Shown one piece after another: positions 25,586 through 34,985 of a stretch of 48,585 nt of DNA. The DNA comes from JANNVK01 sp031414415 (GTDB lineage Bacteria > Acidobacteriota > Blastocatellia > Pyrinomonadales > Pyrinomonadaceae): assembly GCA_031414415.1 (NCBI GenBank), contig JANNVK010000120.1, forward strand, positions 1 through 48,585, read 5' to 3'. The first letter of the stretch is position 1. Each line of letters starts with the position of its first letter. The notes beneath the pieces were generated by a model, which ran no database searches, was not told where the DNA came from, and was given only the letters and a program-made list of their open reading frames with translations. The translations under genes and the position numbers were made by a program.

Positions 25586-25641
25586 TAAATCATTGTGTTA
25601 TTTTGTGTCAAATAAAGATCTATGTCAAATAAAGAAAGGAA

Positions 25642-25678
25642 AAGACGTGAAAGTTAGTAAAAACTTTCACGTCTTTTT
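25642..25678. terminator. 14-bp bidirectional terminator hairpin
   Basis: AAGACGTGAAAGTT (25642-25655) pairs perfectly with AACTTTCACGTCTT (25662-25675), loop of 6. T-rich sequence follows on the plus strand and TTTTCC on the minus strand. It ends the HigA transcript on the minus strand. Confidence 0.85.
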
Positions 25679-25692
25679 AATCATTTTACGCT

Positions 25693-25983
25693 TCAAACAG
25701 TAACGAATTCTAGTCGTTGGACTTCTGATATTTTGACTGAGCTTAATTCCCAATTCGTTTGTAAATTCATCCAAAAATTTGGACTTGCTCCAAGTGCTTG
25801 TGATAGTTTCCAAGCAATTTCAGCACTAATTCCGCGTTTTCCACGGCAAATTTCATTGATAGTTTTCGGCAATACGCCAATGTGCAAAGCCAAGGCACTC
25901 TGTGTAATTCCAAGTTCTTCAATTTCGTCTTGCAATACTAAACCAGGATGAATTTTGGGAATATTAATTTCACTTTCTTTCAT
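25693..25983 (-). CDS. higA: HigA/VapI-family antitoxin, apparently without toxin
   Basis: 96 residues. HTH_XRE of the HigA type: IHPGLVLQDEIEELGITQSA, then LPKTINEICRGKRGIS and ALGASPNFWMNLQTNWEL, all family hallmarks. GAGG precedes the ATG. In HigBA modules the toxin gene is normally just upstream, but only 56 bases separate this gene from the next one, so no HigB is present. Confidence 0.9.
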   Translation of the reverse strand: MKESEINIPKIHPGLVLQDEIEELGITQSALALHIGVLPKTINEICRGKRGISAEIAWKLSQALGASPNFWMNLQTNWELSSVKISEVQRLEFVTV

Positions 25984-26039
25984 AAAACACCTCGATGAAT
26001 TAATGAAAATCCATTCTTAACAGATTCGATATTTATTGT

Positions 26040-26507
26040 TTAAATCCAACGCCTAACACGCTTTTTGTATTCTAAATAATCTTTGCCAAACTTATTTTCG
26101 AGGTATTTTTCTTCGCGTAAAATTACGCCAAAATAGATAAATAAAATTGCAATCGGCAAAAATGGTAGAAACCAAATTGAATCAAACAAAAAAGTTACGC
26201 CAAGATAAATAATAATCATCGCGACGTAAATCGGGTTGCGGCTGATGCTATAAAGTCCTGAATCAAGAATCGCCGTTGTCGGTTTCCAAGGCTCAATATT
26301 TGTTTTTGCAGCGTTCATTTGTCGCCAAATTGTTGCTATAAACCCAATGCCTGTGATAATTAGCAAAATTCCTAAAATTATAGCAATCGTATTTGGTAAA
26401 ATCGGAAAAGGATGATGCCAAGCGATAAAACCGCCAAATAATAGACCGGAAAGGAAAATTATCGGCGGTGGTGCAATTACATTTGGTGTGTCTTTTTTTT
26501 CAGCCAT
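26040..26507 (-). CDS. Membrane methyltransferase, ICMT/PEMT family
   Basis: 155 residues with four to five membrane segments. The end, SRNPIYVAMIIIYLG and REEKYLENKFGKDYLEYKKR with RVRRWI, is the SAM-binding signature of isoprenylcysteine carboxyl/phospholipid methyltransferases. The substrate could be a lipid or isoprenoid-linked molecule. Starts MAEKKDTPN with no strong ribosome site. Confidence 0.85.
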   Translation of the reverse strand: MAEKKDTPNVIAPPPIIFLSGLLFGGFIAWHHPFPILPNTIAIILGILLIITGIGFIATIWRQMNAAKTNIEPWKPTTAILDSGLYSISRNPIYVAMIIIYLGVTFLFDSIWFLPFLPIAILFIYFGVILREEKYLENKFGKDYLEYKKRVRRWI

Positions 26508-26614
26508 ATTGTCAATTAGTCATTTTTTTCCAGACTAAGTGACAAGTAAAACAAAATTCGGTGAAATAGTCTAAAGTTAGCAATCAAAAAACTAACGATA
26601 GTTCTTTTCGGCAA

Positions 26615-27166
26615 TTACTTTTTCCCGACAACCCATTTGCCTTTTGTTTCTTTGAGGTTTTCACGTATTTCTTCAATGTTTTCTAATCGACCAGCAACTA
26701 TATCAGGTCTTTCATTACGAATTGGAGTTGAAACATTCCCCATCATAGGAATTGATATTGCACCCGTTGTTGAACTTTTTGAGTTGGGAATCGCGATTTC
26801 ACCCATCAAACGAGGTGTTTTATCTTCTTTTAAAGCAGAAAAAGCATACAAACCACCAAATAAACCTGCGATTAGACCAAAAGCCGCAGTTGCCGTTCGC
26901 GAAACTTTTTGTTTTACTTTTGCCCAGCCGACGGGACAATCTTTTGTCAAAACTGTGCCGTCCGCACGTTTAAAAAATTTCACACAAACGCGTCCCTCGG
27001 AGTTTAGTAAAAAACTCTCAGCTTCAATTTGAGTCATATCAGAAAGATTGTAAACGTTTAATTTGCAGTCGCCACAGAAGCGTTTGCGGTTGTCGCCAAA
27101 CATTGCGTTCCAATCTGCTGAACAAGGAGATGCGATTTTGATGTTGTTTAGATGATTCGTTTTCAT
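26615..27166 (-). CDS. Conserved Cys-rich membrane-anchored protein
   Basis: 183 residues. The N-terminal domain has the pattern PCSADWNAMFGDNRKRFCGD, CKLNVYNLSDMT, GRVCVKFFKRADGTVLTKDC and PVG: five spaced cysteines that could hold a metal or Fe-S cluster. One membrane segment, AAFGLIAGLFGGLYAFSAL, lies near residues 110-130, followed by a low-complexity tail. This family is common in Acidobacteriota and Bacteroidota and has no proven role. The ATG at 27166 is set by AGAGG 6 bases upstream. Confidence 0.78.
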   Translation of the reverse strand: MKTNHLNNIKIASPCSADWNAMFGDNRKRFCGDCKLNVYNLSDMTQIEAESFLLNSEGRVCVKFFKRADGTVLTKDCPVGWAKVKQKVSRTATAAFGLIAGLFGGLYAFSALKEDKTPRLMGEIAIPNSKSSTTGAISIPMMGNVSTPIRNERPDIVAGRLENIEEIRENLKETKGKWVVGKK

Positions 27167-27241
27167 ATTTACCTCTATAAAATTAGACACCGAAAGTGGG
27201 CTAATGTTCCTTGAACGAATCAAATTTTTTTTCTTGCAGAA

Positions 27242-27919
27242 TTATTCAGAATATTTTTCCCAACTAGAATTCCAATTAAACATTTCGAGTGAGCGAAAGC
27301 GTTTTTTGTAATCGTAAAAAGAATTTCCTTTGTAGGCATAACCTTGATAATAAAATTTTTTACCGAGCTGTTTGGCAAATGCAATTTCAAGTAACATCGT
27401 GTAAATACCTAAACTTCGAGAGGTTTCGGTCGGTTCAAACATCGCATAAATACCGGAAGTTGAAGTTTCACCGATGTTGAAAAAGCTCGCCGCGAGAAGA
27501 TTTTCGCCTTCATAAACGCAAATTTCTAACGCTTCGCAAGGCACACTCGCCGGAGTTTTCGAGAGAAAAGTATAAATTGATTCAGGAATATTTTCTTCAA
27601 ACCGGTATTTGTGACGCTCGAAAAGTGTCTCTTTTTCAGCGTCAATAATTATTGGGCGAATAATTGTTTCGAGATCGGCATTTTTCTTTAAAATGCGACG
27701 TTGGCTTTTAGAAAAAGTGAAATCAGCTAGCCTAATTCTGAGCGGAATTACAGTTCTAATTTCGCCAAAATAGAATCCGAGATTGTGTCTAAAAAAATAT
27801 GTTCCAAAATTTCTCCAACTTTCAGCAAGCAAAAAATCCATTTCTCTCGGAGAAACTTCAGGTGCGTGAAACTCTTCGTTTATTAAAGGTGGAAATTTTT
27901 TTGGTAAATTTTGAAGCAT
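27242..27919 (-). CDS. Ate/Bpt-like aminoacyl-tRNA-protein transferase
   Basis: About 225 residues. SKSQRRILKKNADL and the long stretch with SRSLGIYTMLLEIAFAKQLG, FYYQGYAYKGNSFYDYKKRF and LEMFNW match the C-terminal GNAT half of arginyl-/leucyl-tRNA-protein transferases. These attach Arg or Leu to protein N-termini (N-end rule). The usual N-terminal cysteine pair (CxxC, linked to an Fe-S cluster) is absent; the equivalent region reads GEIRTVIPLRIRLADFTFSK. Start at the ATG 27919; the TTG at 27925 is an alternative. Confidence 0.75.
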   Translation of the reverse strand: MLQNLPKKFPPLINEEFHAPEVSPREMDFLLAESWRNFGTYFFRHNLGFYFGEIRTVIPLRIRLADFTFSKSQRRILKKNADLETIIRPIIIDAEKETLFERHKYRFEENIPESIYTFLSKTPASVPCEALEICVYEGENLLAASFFNIGETSTSGIYAMFEPTETSRSLGIYTMLLEIAFAKQLGKKFYYQGYAYKGNSFYDYKKRFRSLEMFNWNSSWEKYSE

Positions 27920-28000
27920 AGTCAAACTAAAAAAAAATAGCGAAAAATTATTTTATCCGCTATTCAATAAAATCTAAATTTTCTATATTAAAAATTGAGT

Positions 28001-28600
28001 TTATCCGGCAGTTGTTTCAACAGCTTCTTCTTCAATGTCATTGTCAAATTGCATTAAATCGCTCGTTACCAAAGGTGCTTGAATTTCCGCAACTCGTTTG
28101 TCGTGAGCTTCTTTAGATTTGAGCATATTGCAACTTCCTTCAAACATTGCACCGTCTTCAATCATCAAACGAGGAGTTTGAATATTGCCTACAACTCGTG
28201 CGGTTCTGCCGAGTTCAACTCTCTCGCTTGAAACAATATCGCCATTAACGGTTCCGTTGACAACGGCAGCGGCAACAATAATGTTTGCATCTACTTTGCC
28301 GGTTGTGCCAATTACAAGCGTTCCAGCTTCTGATGAAACGCGTCCTGTTAAATGCCCGTCAACACGCAACATTGCTTGAAATGAAGTTTCGCCCGTAAGA
28401 ACAGTTCCGGCTCCGACAAAGCCGCTTAATCTTCCTTCTTTAATGTCGCGAGCCATTGATTCGCTTTCAGAAATTGCTCGGCTCGAAGACGGCAAACCGT
28501 CGTGCGTGTAATTGTAAGAAGGTAGCGAATTTGTAAATTGCTCAGACATTGGCTGTGTTTCTGTTGATTGTTCCTTTGAACTTCTTCCCATTCTAATCAT
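28001..28600 (-). CDS. bacA: Bactofilin
   Basis: 199 residues. Middle part, about residues 65-170, is the bactofilin beta-helix: GFVGAGTVLTGETSFQAMLR, VDGHLTGRVSSEAGTLVIG, then VVNGTVNGDIVSSERVELG and IQTPRLMIEDGAMFEG. Disordered ends surround it, as is usual. Bactofilins form filaments on the inner membrane that guide cell-wall growth. An AAAAGGT ribosome site precedes the ATG at 28600; an earlier in-frame start is less likely. Confidence 0.92.
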   Translation of the reverse strand: MIRMGRSSKEQSTETQPMSEQFTNSLPSYNYTHDGLPSSSRAISESESMARDIKEGRLSGFVGAGTVLTGETSFQAMLRVDGHLTGRVSSEAGTLVIGTTGKVDANIIVAAAVVNGTVNGDIVSSERVELGRTARVVGNIQTPRLMIEDGAMFEGSCNMLKSKEAHDKRVAEIQAPLVTSDLMQFDNDIEEEAVETTAG

Positions 28601-28841
28601 AATATTTTTACCTTTTAAATTGGTTTTGCCGCAGAAATCATTTGTTTCAGTCAACTTAACAAATCAGATTTCAAGCTCGAAAAATGTCTCACTTATAATT
28701 AAATAAAAACGTCGAATAGGTGAATTGTTCCAGAGCGTTTCTTATGATAAAAAACTTTCTGCGGTGTGTCTAGGATTTATACGTGTTTGTAAAAAATCTT
28801 TTCTCGTGCCAAACTTTCTGTTTCGGAGGTTTAAACAAAAA

Positions 28842-29729
28842 TTGTTTGTCGAAAGTAAGTTAAAAACTAAATTATTAAAGCAAATGGGTAAAGCTATCGC
28901 TGATTTTTCGATGATTGAAGATGGCGATAAAATAATGGTTTGCCTGTCAGGTGGCAAAGATAGTTACGTCATGCTCGACCTTTTGCTTGATGTGCAGAAG
29001 CGTGCACCTGTGAAATTTGAAATTCTTGCAGTTAATTTAGATCAAAAGCAACCAGATTTTCCAGTTGAAATTTTGCCAAATTATTTAAAAAATCTTGGCG
29101 TTGAGTATCGAATTGTTGAAGAAGACACTTATTCTGTGGTGAAAGAATTAGTTCCGGAAGGCAAAACTTTTTGTTCGCTTTGTTCAAGGTTGCGTCGCGG
29201 AATTTTATATACCACGGCACTTCGCGAAGGTTGCACAAAAATTGCCCTCGGGCATCACGCAGACGATATTATTGCGACTTTTATGTTGAATCTTTTTTAT
29301 GTTGGTCAATTAAAAGCGATGCCGCCAATTTTGCGTTCTGACGCCGGAAATAACACGGTTATTCGACCGTTGGCTTATTGCAAAGAAAGCGATATTGCAA
29401 AGTTTGCGACTGAACAAAACTTTCCGATTATTCCGTGTAATCTTTGTGGTTCGCAACCAAATATGAAGCGTGCCAGAGTAAAAAAACTTGTTTCAGATTT
29501 AGAACTTGAAATTCCGTTTGTTAAAAGTTCAATTATGACAGCTTTGACCAATGTTACAGGCTCACATTTACTCGACAATGAGCTTTATGATTTCAAAAAC
29601 TTTGCACCTCTGATTAAGCGAATTCCGCCCGGACACGGAAGCGTCGAAAAAGAATTAGACGCAGTTTTTGATCATTCTGAAGGTGATTTTTTAGATAAAA
29701 AGCAGCTCGTTATTGCACAAAATAATTAA
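28842..29729 (+). CDS. ttcA: TtcA-family tRNA 2-thiocytidine synthase
   Basis: About 295 residues. PP-loop SGGKDSYVMLDLLL binds ATP; CSLCSRLRRG and the later CNLCGSQPN are the cysteines that hold the Fe-S cluster in TtcA. GHHADDIIATFMLNLFYVGQ is also typical. It thiolates C32 of tRNA. Start is uncertain: TTG at 28842 has GGAGG 12 bases upstream and gives the usual family N-terminus (MGKAIADFSMIEDGD follows soon); the open frame continues upstream to 28725. Ends overlapping the M50 gene by 4 bases, tail to tail. Confidence 0.92.
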   Translation: MFVESKLKTKLLKQMGKAIADFSMIEDGDKIMVCLSGGKDSYVMLDLLLDVQKRAPVKFEILAVNLDQKQPDFPVEILPNYLKNLGVEYRIVEEDTYSVVKELVPEGKTFCSLCSRLRRGILYTTALREGCTKIALGHHADDIIATFMLNLFYVGQLKAMPPILRSDAGNNTVIRPLAYCKESDIAKFATEQNFPIIPCNLCGSQPNMKRARVKKLVSDLELEIPFVKSSIMTALTNVTGSHLLDNELYDFKNFAPLIKRIPPGHGSVEKELDAVFDHSEGDFLDKKQLVIAQNN

Positions 29730-30829
29730 TTTCGTTTGCGGATTTTGCCACGTTGGATAAAACCAATTAGGTTTCCGCTTTCGTCAATTACACCCAAAGC
29801 TCCAATTCCGTTTCCACGCATTATTTCGCGTGCTTCATTAACAAACGTGGTTGTTTCAACAAAATATTCAGGAACTATTGGTCGCATAACTGTCTGAATT
29901 TTTGTTTGATGCCAATCGTTACGCGGCAATTTTTTTATATCTTCAACAATCAAAACTCCATAAAACTGTTTATCGTGGGCAACAAGAAAAACATTCTGCC
30001 GAAAAAGCGGTAAAGTTTTCTCCATAAATCTTGTAATTGTTGTATTTGGCTCAACAAACACGGGAACTGTCATCACATCTTTGACAAGTAAAAGTTCAAA
30101 ATCTTTTACTTCTGCAATTATTTTTCGAGCAGCTGAAAAAATAAAAATCCCGATAATAATAAGCCATGAACCGTTAAATAAATCGTTTCGACCTAAGATT
30201 AAAAAAAGTCCAAGAAGAACTAAAATAACTACAATAAGTTTTCCATACTTTGCAGCTAAAACGTTGGCTTGATTTGATTCATAGCCGCGTTTTCTTAAAA
30301 ATAAACGCAGAACTTTTCCGCCATCGAGTGGATATGCCGGAAAAAGATTTAAAATTGCGAGCAGTAAATTTATCGAAAAAAGCTGAAATAAAGATGGTGA
30401 AAGAAAGTTAAGATCAACAGCAGAAGTAACAAAAGTAAGTGTTAAAAAAGTAATTGCTAAGATAAAACTAGCAATTGGTCCGGCAATAGAAACACGAAAT
30501 TCAATTTTTTGATTGTCGGTTATTCGACGAAATCTGGCGATGCCACCAAATGGATAAATTACCGAATCAAGAGCCTCGAGTCCATATTTAAAAGCAGTTC
30601 TCAGGTGTGCGAATTCGTGAAAAAAGAGCGACGCAATGAGGAACAAAACTGTTGCAAGTCCGAGAGCAAAGGCAACAAGGAAGTCGCCAGTATAAAACAT
30701 CGGAATACTTCTAGCAGAGATTAAAGAAAGTAAAAACGCGACAACAATAAACCAATTTTCAATGAAAATTGGAACGCCATAAATGTTTGCGATGTGGATT
30801 TGCTTGTTAAGAAACTCAAGAACTCGCAT
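29726..30829 (-). CDS. M50 site-2 protease with CBS domains
   Basis: 367 residues. Zinc motif HEFAH near residue 69 in FFHEFAHLRTAFKYG and the second motif in LFPAYPLDGGKVLR place it in the SpoIVFB-like M50B intramembrane proteases, with about six membrane segments. The C-terminal third holds a CBS pair (VKDVMTVPVFVEPNTTITRF and IQTVMRPIVPEYFVETTTFV), which usually senses adenine nucleotides. It cuts membrane-bound regulators; target unknown. Confidence 0.92.
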   Translation of the reverse strand: MRVLEFLNKQIHIANIYGVPIFIENWFIVVAFLLSLISARSIPMFYTGDFLVAFALGLATVLFLIASLFFHEFAHLRTAFKYGLEALDSVIYPFGGIARFRRITDNQKIEFRVSIAGPIASFILAITFLTLTFVTSAVDLNFLSPSLFQLFSINLLLAILNLFPAYPLDGGKVLRLFLRKRGYESNQANVLAAKYGKLIVVILVLLGLFLILGRNDLFNGSWLIIIGIFIFSAARKIIAEVKDFELLLVKDVMTVPVFVEPNTTITRFMEKTLPLFRQNVFLVAHDKQFYGVLIVEDIKKLPRNDWHQTKIQTVMRPIVPEYFVETTTFVNEAREIMRGNGIGALGVIDESGNLIGFIQRGKIRKRN

Positions 30830-30857
30830 TACGGATTATAGTTTTAACTCGAAACCG

Positions 30858-31952
30858 TTAAACTTCAAACGTAATTTCTGCGTTTTGTAAAATATGAGGT
30901 TCGTTACGAGCAACTTTTTCCAAAAGTTCAGGCTCGTCAAACATCTTTAAAAGACCACGAACAGTTGCATATCGAGGTTCATCAGCGACAATTACTGAAA
31001 GATTAAGTTTAGTTTTAAGATACTGATCCATTCCGTTAAACAATGCACCGCCACCACTTAAAACAATTCCGCGGTCATAAATATCAGCTGCAACTTCCGG
31101 TTTCAACTCGGTTAAAGCGTCGCTTATCATTTGGGCAACACGGCGAATAATGTCTTCAACAACAGGATAAATTTCGCCTGAAGTTAACTCAATTGCTCCC
31201 GGACCGCCGGTTTGCAAATCTCGTCCACGAACTAAAACTGTTTTTGCCATATCATCAGGCGGAACAGCAGAAGATGAAATTATTTTCAGTGTTTCGATGC
31301 TTTCTTCACCGACTTGCAATCCGCGATTTCTGCGAATATGTTCAGCTAAAGCGGTGTTAATGCTGTTGCTTCCGATTCTTTCTGATCGCGAATGAACAAT
31401 TGTTCCTTTTGCAATAATTGCAATATTTGTCGTGCTTGCACCAAAATCGACAACCGCTGAAGCACGTTTATCTGTGAAGGAAACTCCGGCACCAAAAGCC
31501 GCCGCGAGTCCTTCTTCCATCATCATAACTTTACCGATATTTGCTTCTTCGGCTGCATTTAAAAGAGCTTTTTGTTCAACGTGAGTTACTTCTGAAACCA
31601 TGCTAATAATCGCTTGACGAGCAACTTGTGAACCACCGGTTTTACATTTCTTGACGAAATGAGCAAGCATTTTTTTGGTTTTTTCGAAATCAGCCACAAC
31701 ACCGCCAACTAATGGTGCAACAACGCTCACGTCGCGAGCTTCGCGACCGAGCATTTCATAAGCGACTAACCCATAAGCAACGATTTCATCAGTCAGTTCA
31801 TTAACCGCAACCAGAGACGGTTCATCTAAAACGACATCGCGACCTTTAATCGCAATTATCGTGCTAGCTGTGCCTAAATCGATTTCTAAAGAATCCGTCA
31901 CATAATTTCTGACCGGATCCATTAATGACATTGTTTTTTCTAATAACGACAT
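30858..31952 (-). CDS. mreB: MreB-family cell-shape protein
   Basis: 364 residues. Actin-fold signatures: phosphate-1 LEIDLGTASTIIAIKGRDVV, phosphate-2 AVVDFGASTTNIAIIAKG and adenosine motif GIVLSGGGALFNGMDQYL. It forms membrane-bound filaments guiding cell-wall synthesis. No mreC, mreD or rodA follows, so this may be a second or stand-alone MreB. Bactofilin lies 2.3 kb downstream on the same strand. Confidence 0.93.
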   Translation of the reverse strand: MSLLEKTMSLMDPVRNYVTDSLEIDLGTASTIIAIKGRDVVLDEPSLVAVNELTDEIVAYGLVAYEMLGREARDVSVVAPLVGGVVADFEKTKKMLAHFVKKCKTGGSQVARQAIISMVSEVTHVEQKALLNAAEEANIGKVMMMEEGLAAAFGAGVSFTDKRASAVVDFGASTTNIAIIAKGTIVHSRSERIGSNSINTALAEHIRRNRGLQVGEESIETLKIISSSAVPPDDMAKTVLVRGRDLQTGGPGAIELTSGEIYPVVEDIIRRVAQMISDALTELKPEVAADIYDRGIVLSGGGALFNGMDQYLKTKLNLSVIVADEPRYATVRGLLKMFDEPELLEKVARNEPHILQNAEITFEV

Positions 31953-32013
31953 AAAAAACTTATTTGAGGGCTACTTTCGAGTAATGCTAACTTCTACGAT
32001 TTCCAATTCTAAC

Positions 32014-33699
32014 TCAATTCCATTTTACTTCAAACAGGGAAACGACCTCAACTCGATTCTTAACTTTTAAAGGTTCTCTTAAAGTGAGCGGAAACAGTTG
32101 TTTACACTCTTTTGCGGTTGCTTCGCTGATTAAAATTTGTCCGGCTTTCGAATTAGATTCAAGCCTTGATGCCAGATTTACCGTGTCGCCTATCGCCGTA
32201 TATTCGCTTCTTTTTTCGGAACCAATATAGCCGACAGTCGCCACGCCAGTGTGTAACCCAATTCCAACGCCAATTTTGTGAAAACCTTCCGCTTGTAATT
32301 CTTGATTGAGTAAAACCAGAGACTTTTGCATTTCAACAGCCGCTTTCAAGGCATTTTTAGCATCTTCTGGAGTTGCAGTTGGAGCACCAAAAATCGCCAT
32401 TAAGCCATCACCGATGTATTTATCGAGAGTTCCACCATTCGAAAAAATAATTTCCGACATTACAGTAAAGTATCGATTGAGCAAATTTACCACTTTTTCC
32501 GGATTTTCTTTTTCGGAAAGTGTTGTAAAACCACGAATATCAGCAAAAAGCACAGTAATTGTTTGCGTTGTTCCGCCAAGCCGAAACGAATCTGGCTTTT
32601 CAAGTATCTGTTTCACAACATATTCCGGCATAAATCTGCTGAAATTTGCTCTCGCAACTTCTTCTTTTGCCAATCTTTTGTGCGACTTAATCATCTCAAC
32701 CGTAACCGCCGTTTGAGCCGCAACTGCTGTAATTAATTCTAAATCGTCCAACGAAAAACTTGCATAAGGATCAAGCCGATCAGCATAAACAACGCCGTGA
32801 ACATTAGATTCTGTAATTAAAGGTGCACAAATTGTTGACCTTACGCCTTGTGCGACAATTGATTCTGAGCCTGAAAACTGAGCATCGCTACGTGCATCTT
32901 GCGAAAGTAAAGCAACTTTCTCACGCATTACTTTTTGGGTAATTGTGCGGCTAATTGTTAATTTTTCAGTTGATTTTTCGAGATTGCTGTCGCGCGCCTT
33001 GAGACCAATCGGAAACATACTGTAATCCAAAATTTTGCCATCAACTGTTTCATCAGCTAGCAATGCAACAACTCGATCTGCTGGCGTAACTCGAAAAATC
33101 AAATCAGTTGCTTTCGCAAATATTTCTTTTAAGTCAAAAACTGTGCCGAGCGTTTTACTCATCTCGTAAAGTAGCTCAAGAATCTGTGCTTTGCGGCGAA
33201 GTTCTTTAATTTCTTCAGGCGTAGCAAAGTTAGCTTCCATCGAAATATTGGATTGTTTTCCAATAATATCTCTCCCCGAAATTAAAAGTTGCGTATGTCC
33301 GAGTGGTTTATCATCGTATTGAACAGATTTATTTTGAATTTCAATCGGATGCGGTTCTGGTAATTTTGGGGCTTTTGGCGACGAAAGTTGTATAAAAATT
33401 AACTCGGTTTCACCTATAATTATTTTATCGCCGGTTTTTAAAATTTGGTCTTTAATTTTGTTGCCGTTGACAAAAACTTTGTTGACACTTCGTTTAATTT
33501 CTGTTCCAAGCAAAAAACCATCAACAACCATAAAGTGATTATTTTCAAACTTTACGTGTGCATGATAGCGAGAAACACGTTGGTCGTTCAAGACAATTTC
33601 ATTATCTTTGGCACGACCAATGTTGTAAATTACATTCGGCAAAAGTTCAATTTGCCGAATTTTTCCATTTGCTTCAGTTATTTTTAAGGTTCCGCTCAC
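32014..33699 (-). CDS. FHA-GAF class III adenylate/guanylate cyclase
   Basis: 561 residues. FHA domain at about 1-105 (YNIGRAKDNEIVLNDQRVSR YHAHV), GAF at about 170-340 (ending AAQTAVTVEMI), and a class III cyclase domain at about 380-555. The metal aspartates are in VLFADIRGFTTLS and DKYIGDGLMAIFGAP; substrate and ribose positions follow in YTAIGDTVNLASRLES. It would make cAMP or cGMP in response to a phospho-threonine partner and a GAF ligand. GTG start at 33699; divergent from the cysteine desulfurase gene by 77 bases. Confidence 0.93.
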   Translation of the reverse strand: MSGTLKITEANGKIRQIELLPNVIYNIGRAKDNEIVLNDQRVSRYHAHVKFENNHFMVVDGFLLGTEIKRSVNKVFVNGNKIKDQILKTGDKIIIGETELIFIQLSSPKAPKLPEPHPIEIQNKSVQYDDKPLGHTQLLISGRDIIGKQSNISMEANFATPEEIKELRRKAQILELLYEMSKTLGTVFDLKEIFAKATDLIFRVTPADRVVALLADETVDGKILDYSMFPIGLKARDSNLEKSTEKLTISRTITQKVMREKVALLSQDARSDAQFSGSESIVAQGVRSTICAPLITESNVHGVVYADRLDPYASFSLDDLELITAVAAQTAVTVEMIKSHKRLAKEEVARANFSRFMPEYVVKQILEKPDSFRLGGTTQTITVLFADIRGFTTLSEKENPEKVVNLLNRYFTVMSEIIFSNGGTLDKYIGDGLMAIFGAPTATPEDAKNALKAAVEMQKSLVLLNQELQAEGFHKIGVGIGLHTGVATVGYIGSEKRSEYTAIGDTVNLASRLESNSKAGQILISEATAKECKQLFPLTLREPLKVKNRVEVVSLFEVKWN

Positions 33700-33776
33700 A
33701 ATTATTTTGCCACTATTAATGTTAAAATTAACGTGTAATTATCAATTATCGACTGACATTAATCAATATTTAAAAA

Positions 33777-34916
33777 ATGATTTATTTCGACAACAATGCA
33801 ACAACTTGCGTCGCACCTGAAGTTTTCGAAGCGATGAAACCTTTTCTCAGCGAACGCTTCGGAAATCCTTCGTCTGCACACACATTTGGACGCGAACTTC
33901 GAAGCGATATTCTACAAGCTCGCGAGCAAGTTGCAAATCTTTTATCTGCAAAGAGTTCTGAGGAAATCGTCTTCACTTCCGGCGGAACTGAAAGCGATAA
34001 TTGGGCAATTCTCGGCTCTTTGAAATTGTTTCCAAACAAAAAACACATCGTCACAACTCGCGTTGAACACGAAGCTGTGAGAAATCTTTGTGAGTATTTA
34101 GAAACAACAGGTTACGAAGTTTCGTGGCTTGATGTTGACGAATGTGGTTTGTTAAATTTAGACGATTTGCGTCGCGTTTTGCGAAAAGATACAGTAATTT
34201 GCTCGATAATGATGGCGAATAATGAAACCGGCGTATTGTTTCCGGTCGAAGAAATCGCGAATATTGTTAAGGAAAATTCGGACGCAATTTTTCATGTTGA
34301 TGGCGTAAACGCCGCCGGAAAAGTTGCGATAAATCTCAAAGATTCAAACATTGATTTATTTTCAATTTCCGGTCATAAATTCCACGCCCCAAAAGGAATC
34401 GGAGCTTTGTATATTAAGCAAGGACTAGACTTAACCCGACTTTCTTTCGGCGGTGGACAAGAAAATGGCAGACGTGCGGGAACGGAAGCTGTTCATCAAA
34501 TTGTCGCAATCGGAAAAGCTGCGGAATTGGTGAGTGATTTTTCTGAACTCAAAAAAGTAAAATATTTGCGAGATAAATTTGAAGATTTCGTTTTGCAAAA
34601 CATTGAAAACACAAAACTTAACGGCGATAAAACCCAACGATTACCAAATACATCAAATATTTCTTTTGCTAAATTTGAAGGCGAAACAATTCTCGCAAAG
34701 CTCAATGATATTGGAATTTATGTTTCGACTGGTTCGGCTTGCAATGCTGAAAATCACGTTTCGTCAGCAGTTTTACGAGCGATGGAAATTCCATACGAAA
34801 CGGCAAAAGGCACGATTCGTTTTTCATTTGGAAGATACAACACTGAAAAAGAAATTGATTTCGCAATTGAGGTTTTGCCAAAAATTATTGAAGATTTGAG
34901 AAAAATGTTGCCGTGA
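33777..34916 (+). CDS. Cysteine desulfurase, NifS/IscS type
   Basis: 379 residues. Begins MIYFDNNATTCVAPEVFEAM. The PLP lysine is in SISGHKFHAPKGIGALYI, and the catalytic cysteine loop is STGSACNAENHVSSAVLRAM. It takes sulfur from cysteine for Fe-S clusters and tRNA thiolation, and could feed TtcA encoded nearby. No iscU or iscR lies next to it. Confidence 0.95.
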   Translation: MIYFDNNATTCVAPEVFEAMKPFLSERFGNPSSAHTFGRELRSDILQAREQVANLLSAKSSEEIVFTSGGTESDNWAILGSLKLFPNKKHIVTTRVEHEAVRNLCEYLETTGYEVSWLDVDECGLLNLDDLRRVLRKDTVICSIMMANNETGVLFPVEEIANIVKENSDAIFHVDGVNAAGKVAINLKDSNIDLFSISGHKFHAPKGIGALYIKQGLDLTRLSFGGGQENGRRAGTEAVHQIVAIGKAAELVSDFSELKKVKYLRDKFEDFVLQNIENTKLNGDKTQRLPNTSNISFAKFEGETILAKLNDIGIYVSTGSACNAENHVSSAVLRAMEIPYETAKGTIRFSFGRYNTEKEIDFAIEVLPKIIEDLRKMLP

Positions 34917-34985
34917 ATTAGACCCAGATTACGTATTAGAAGTGTATTCAAAAACTCAAAGGAATTAGTTAAAAAGAAAAAAATA

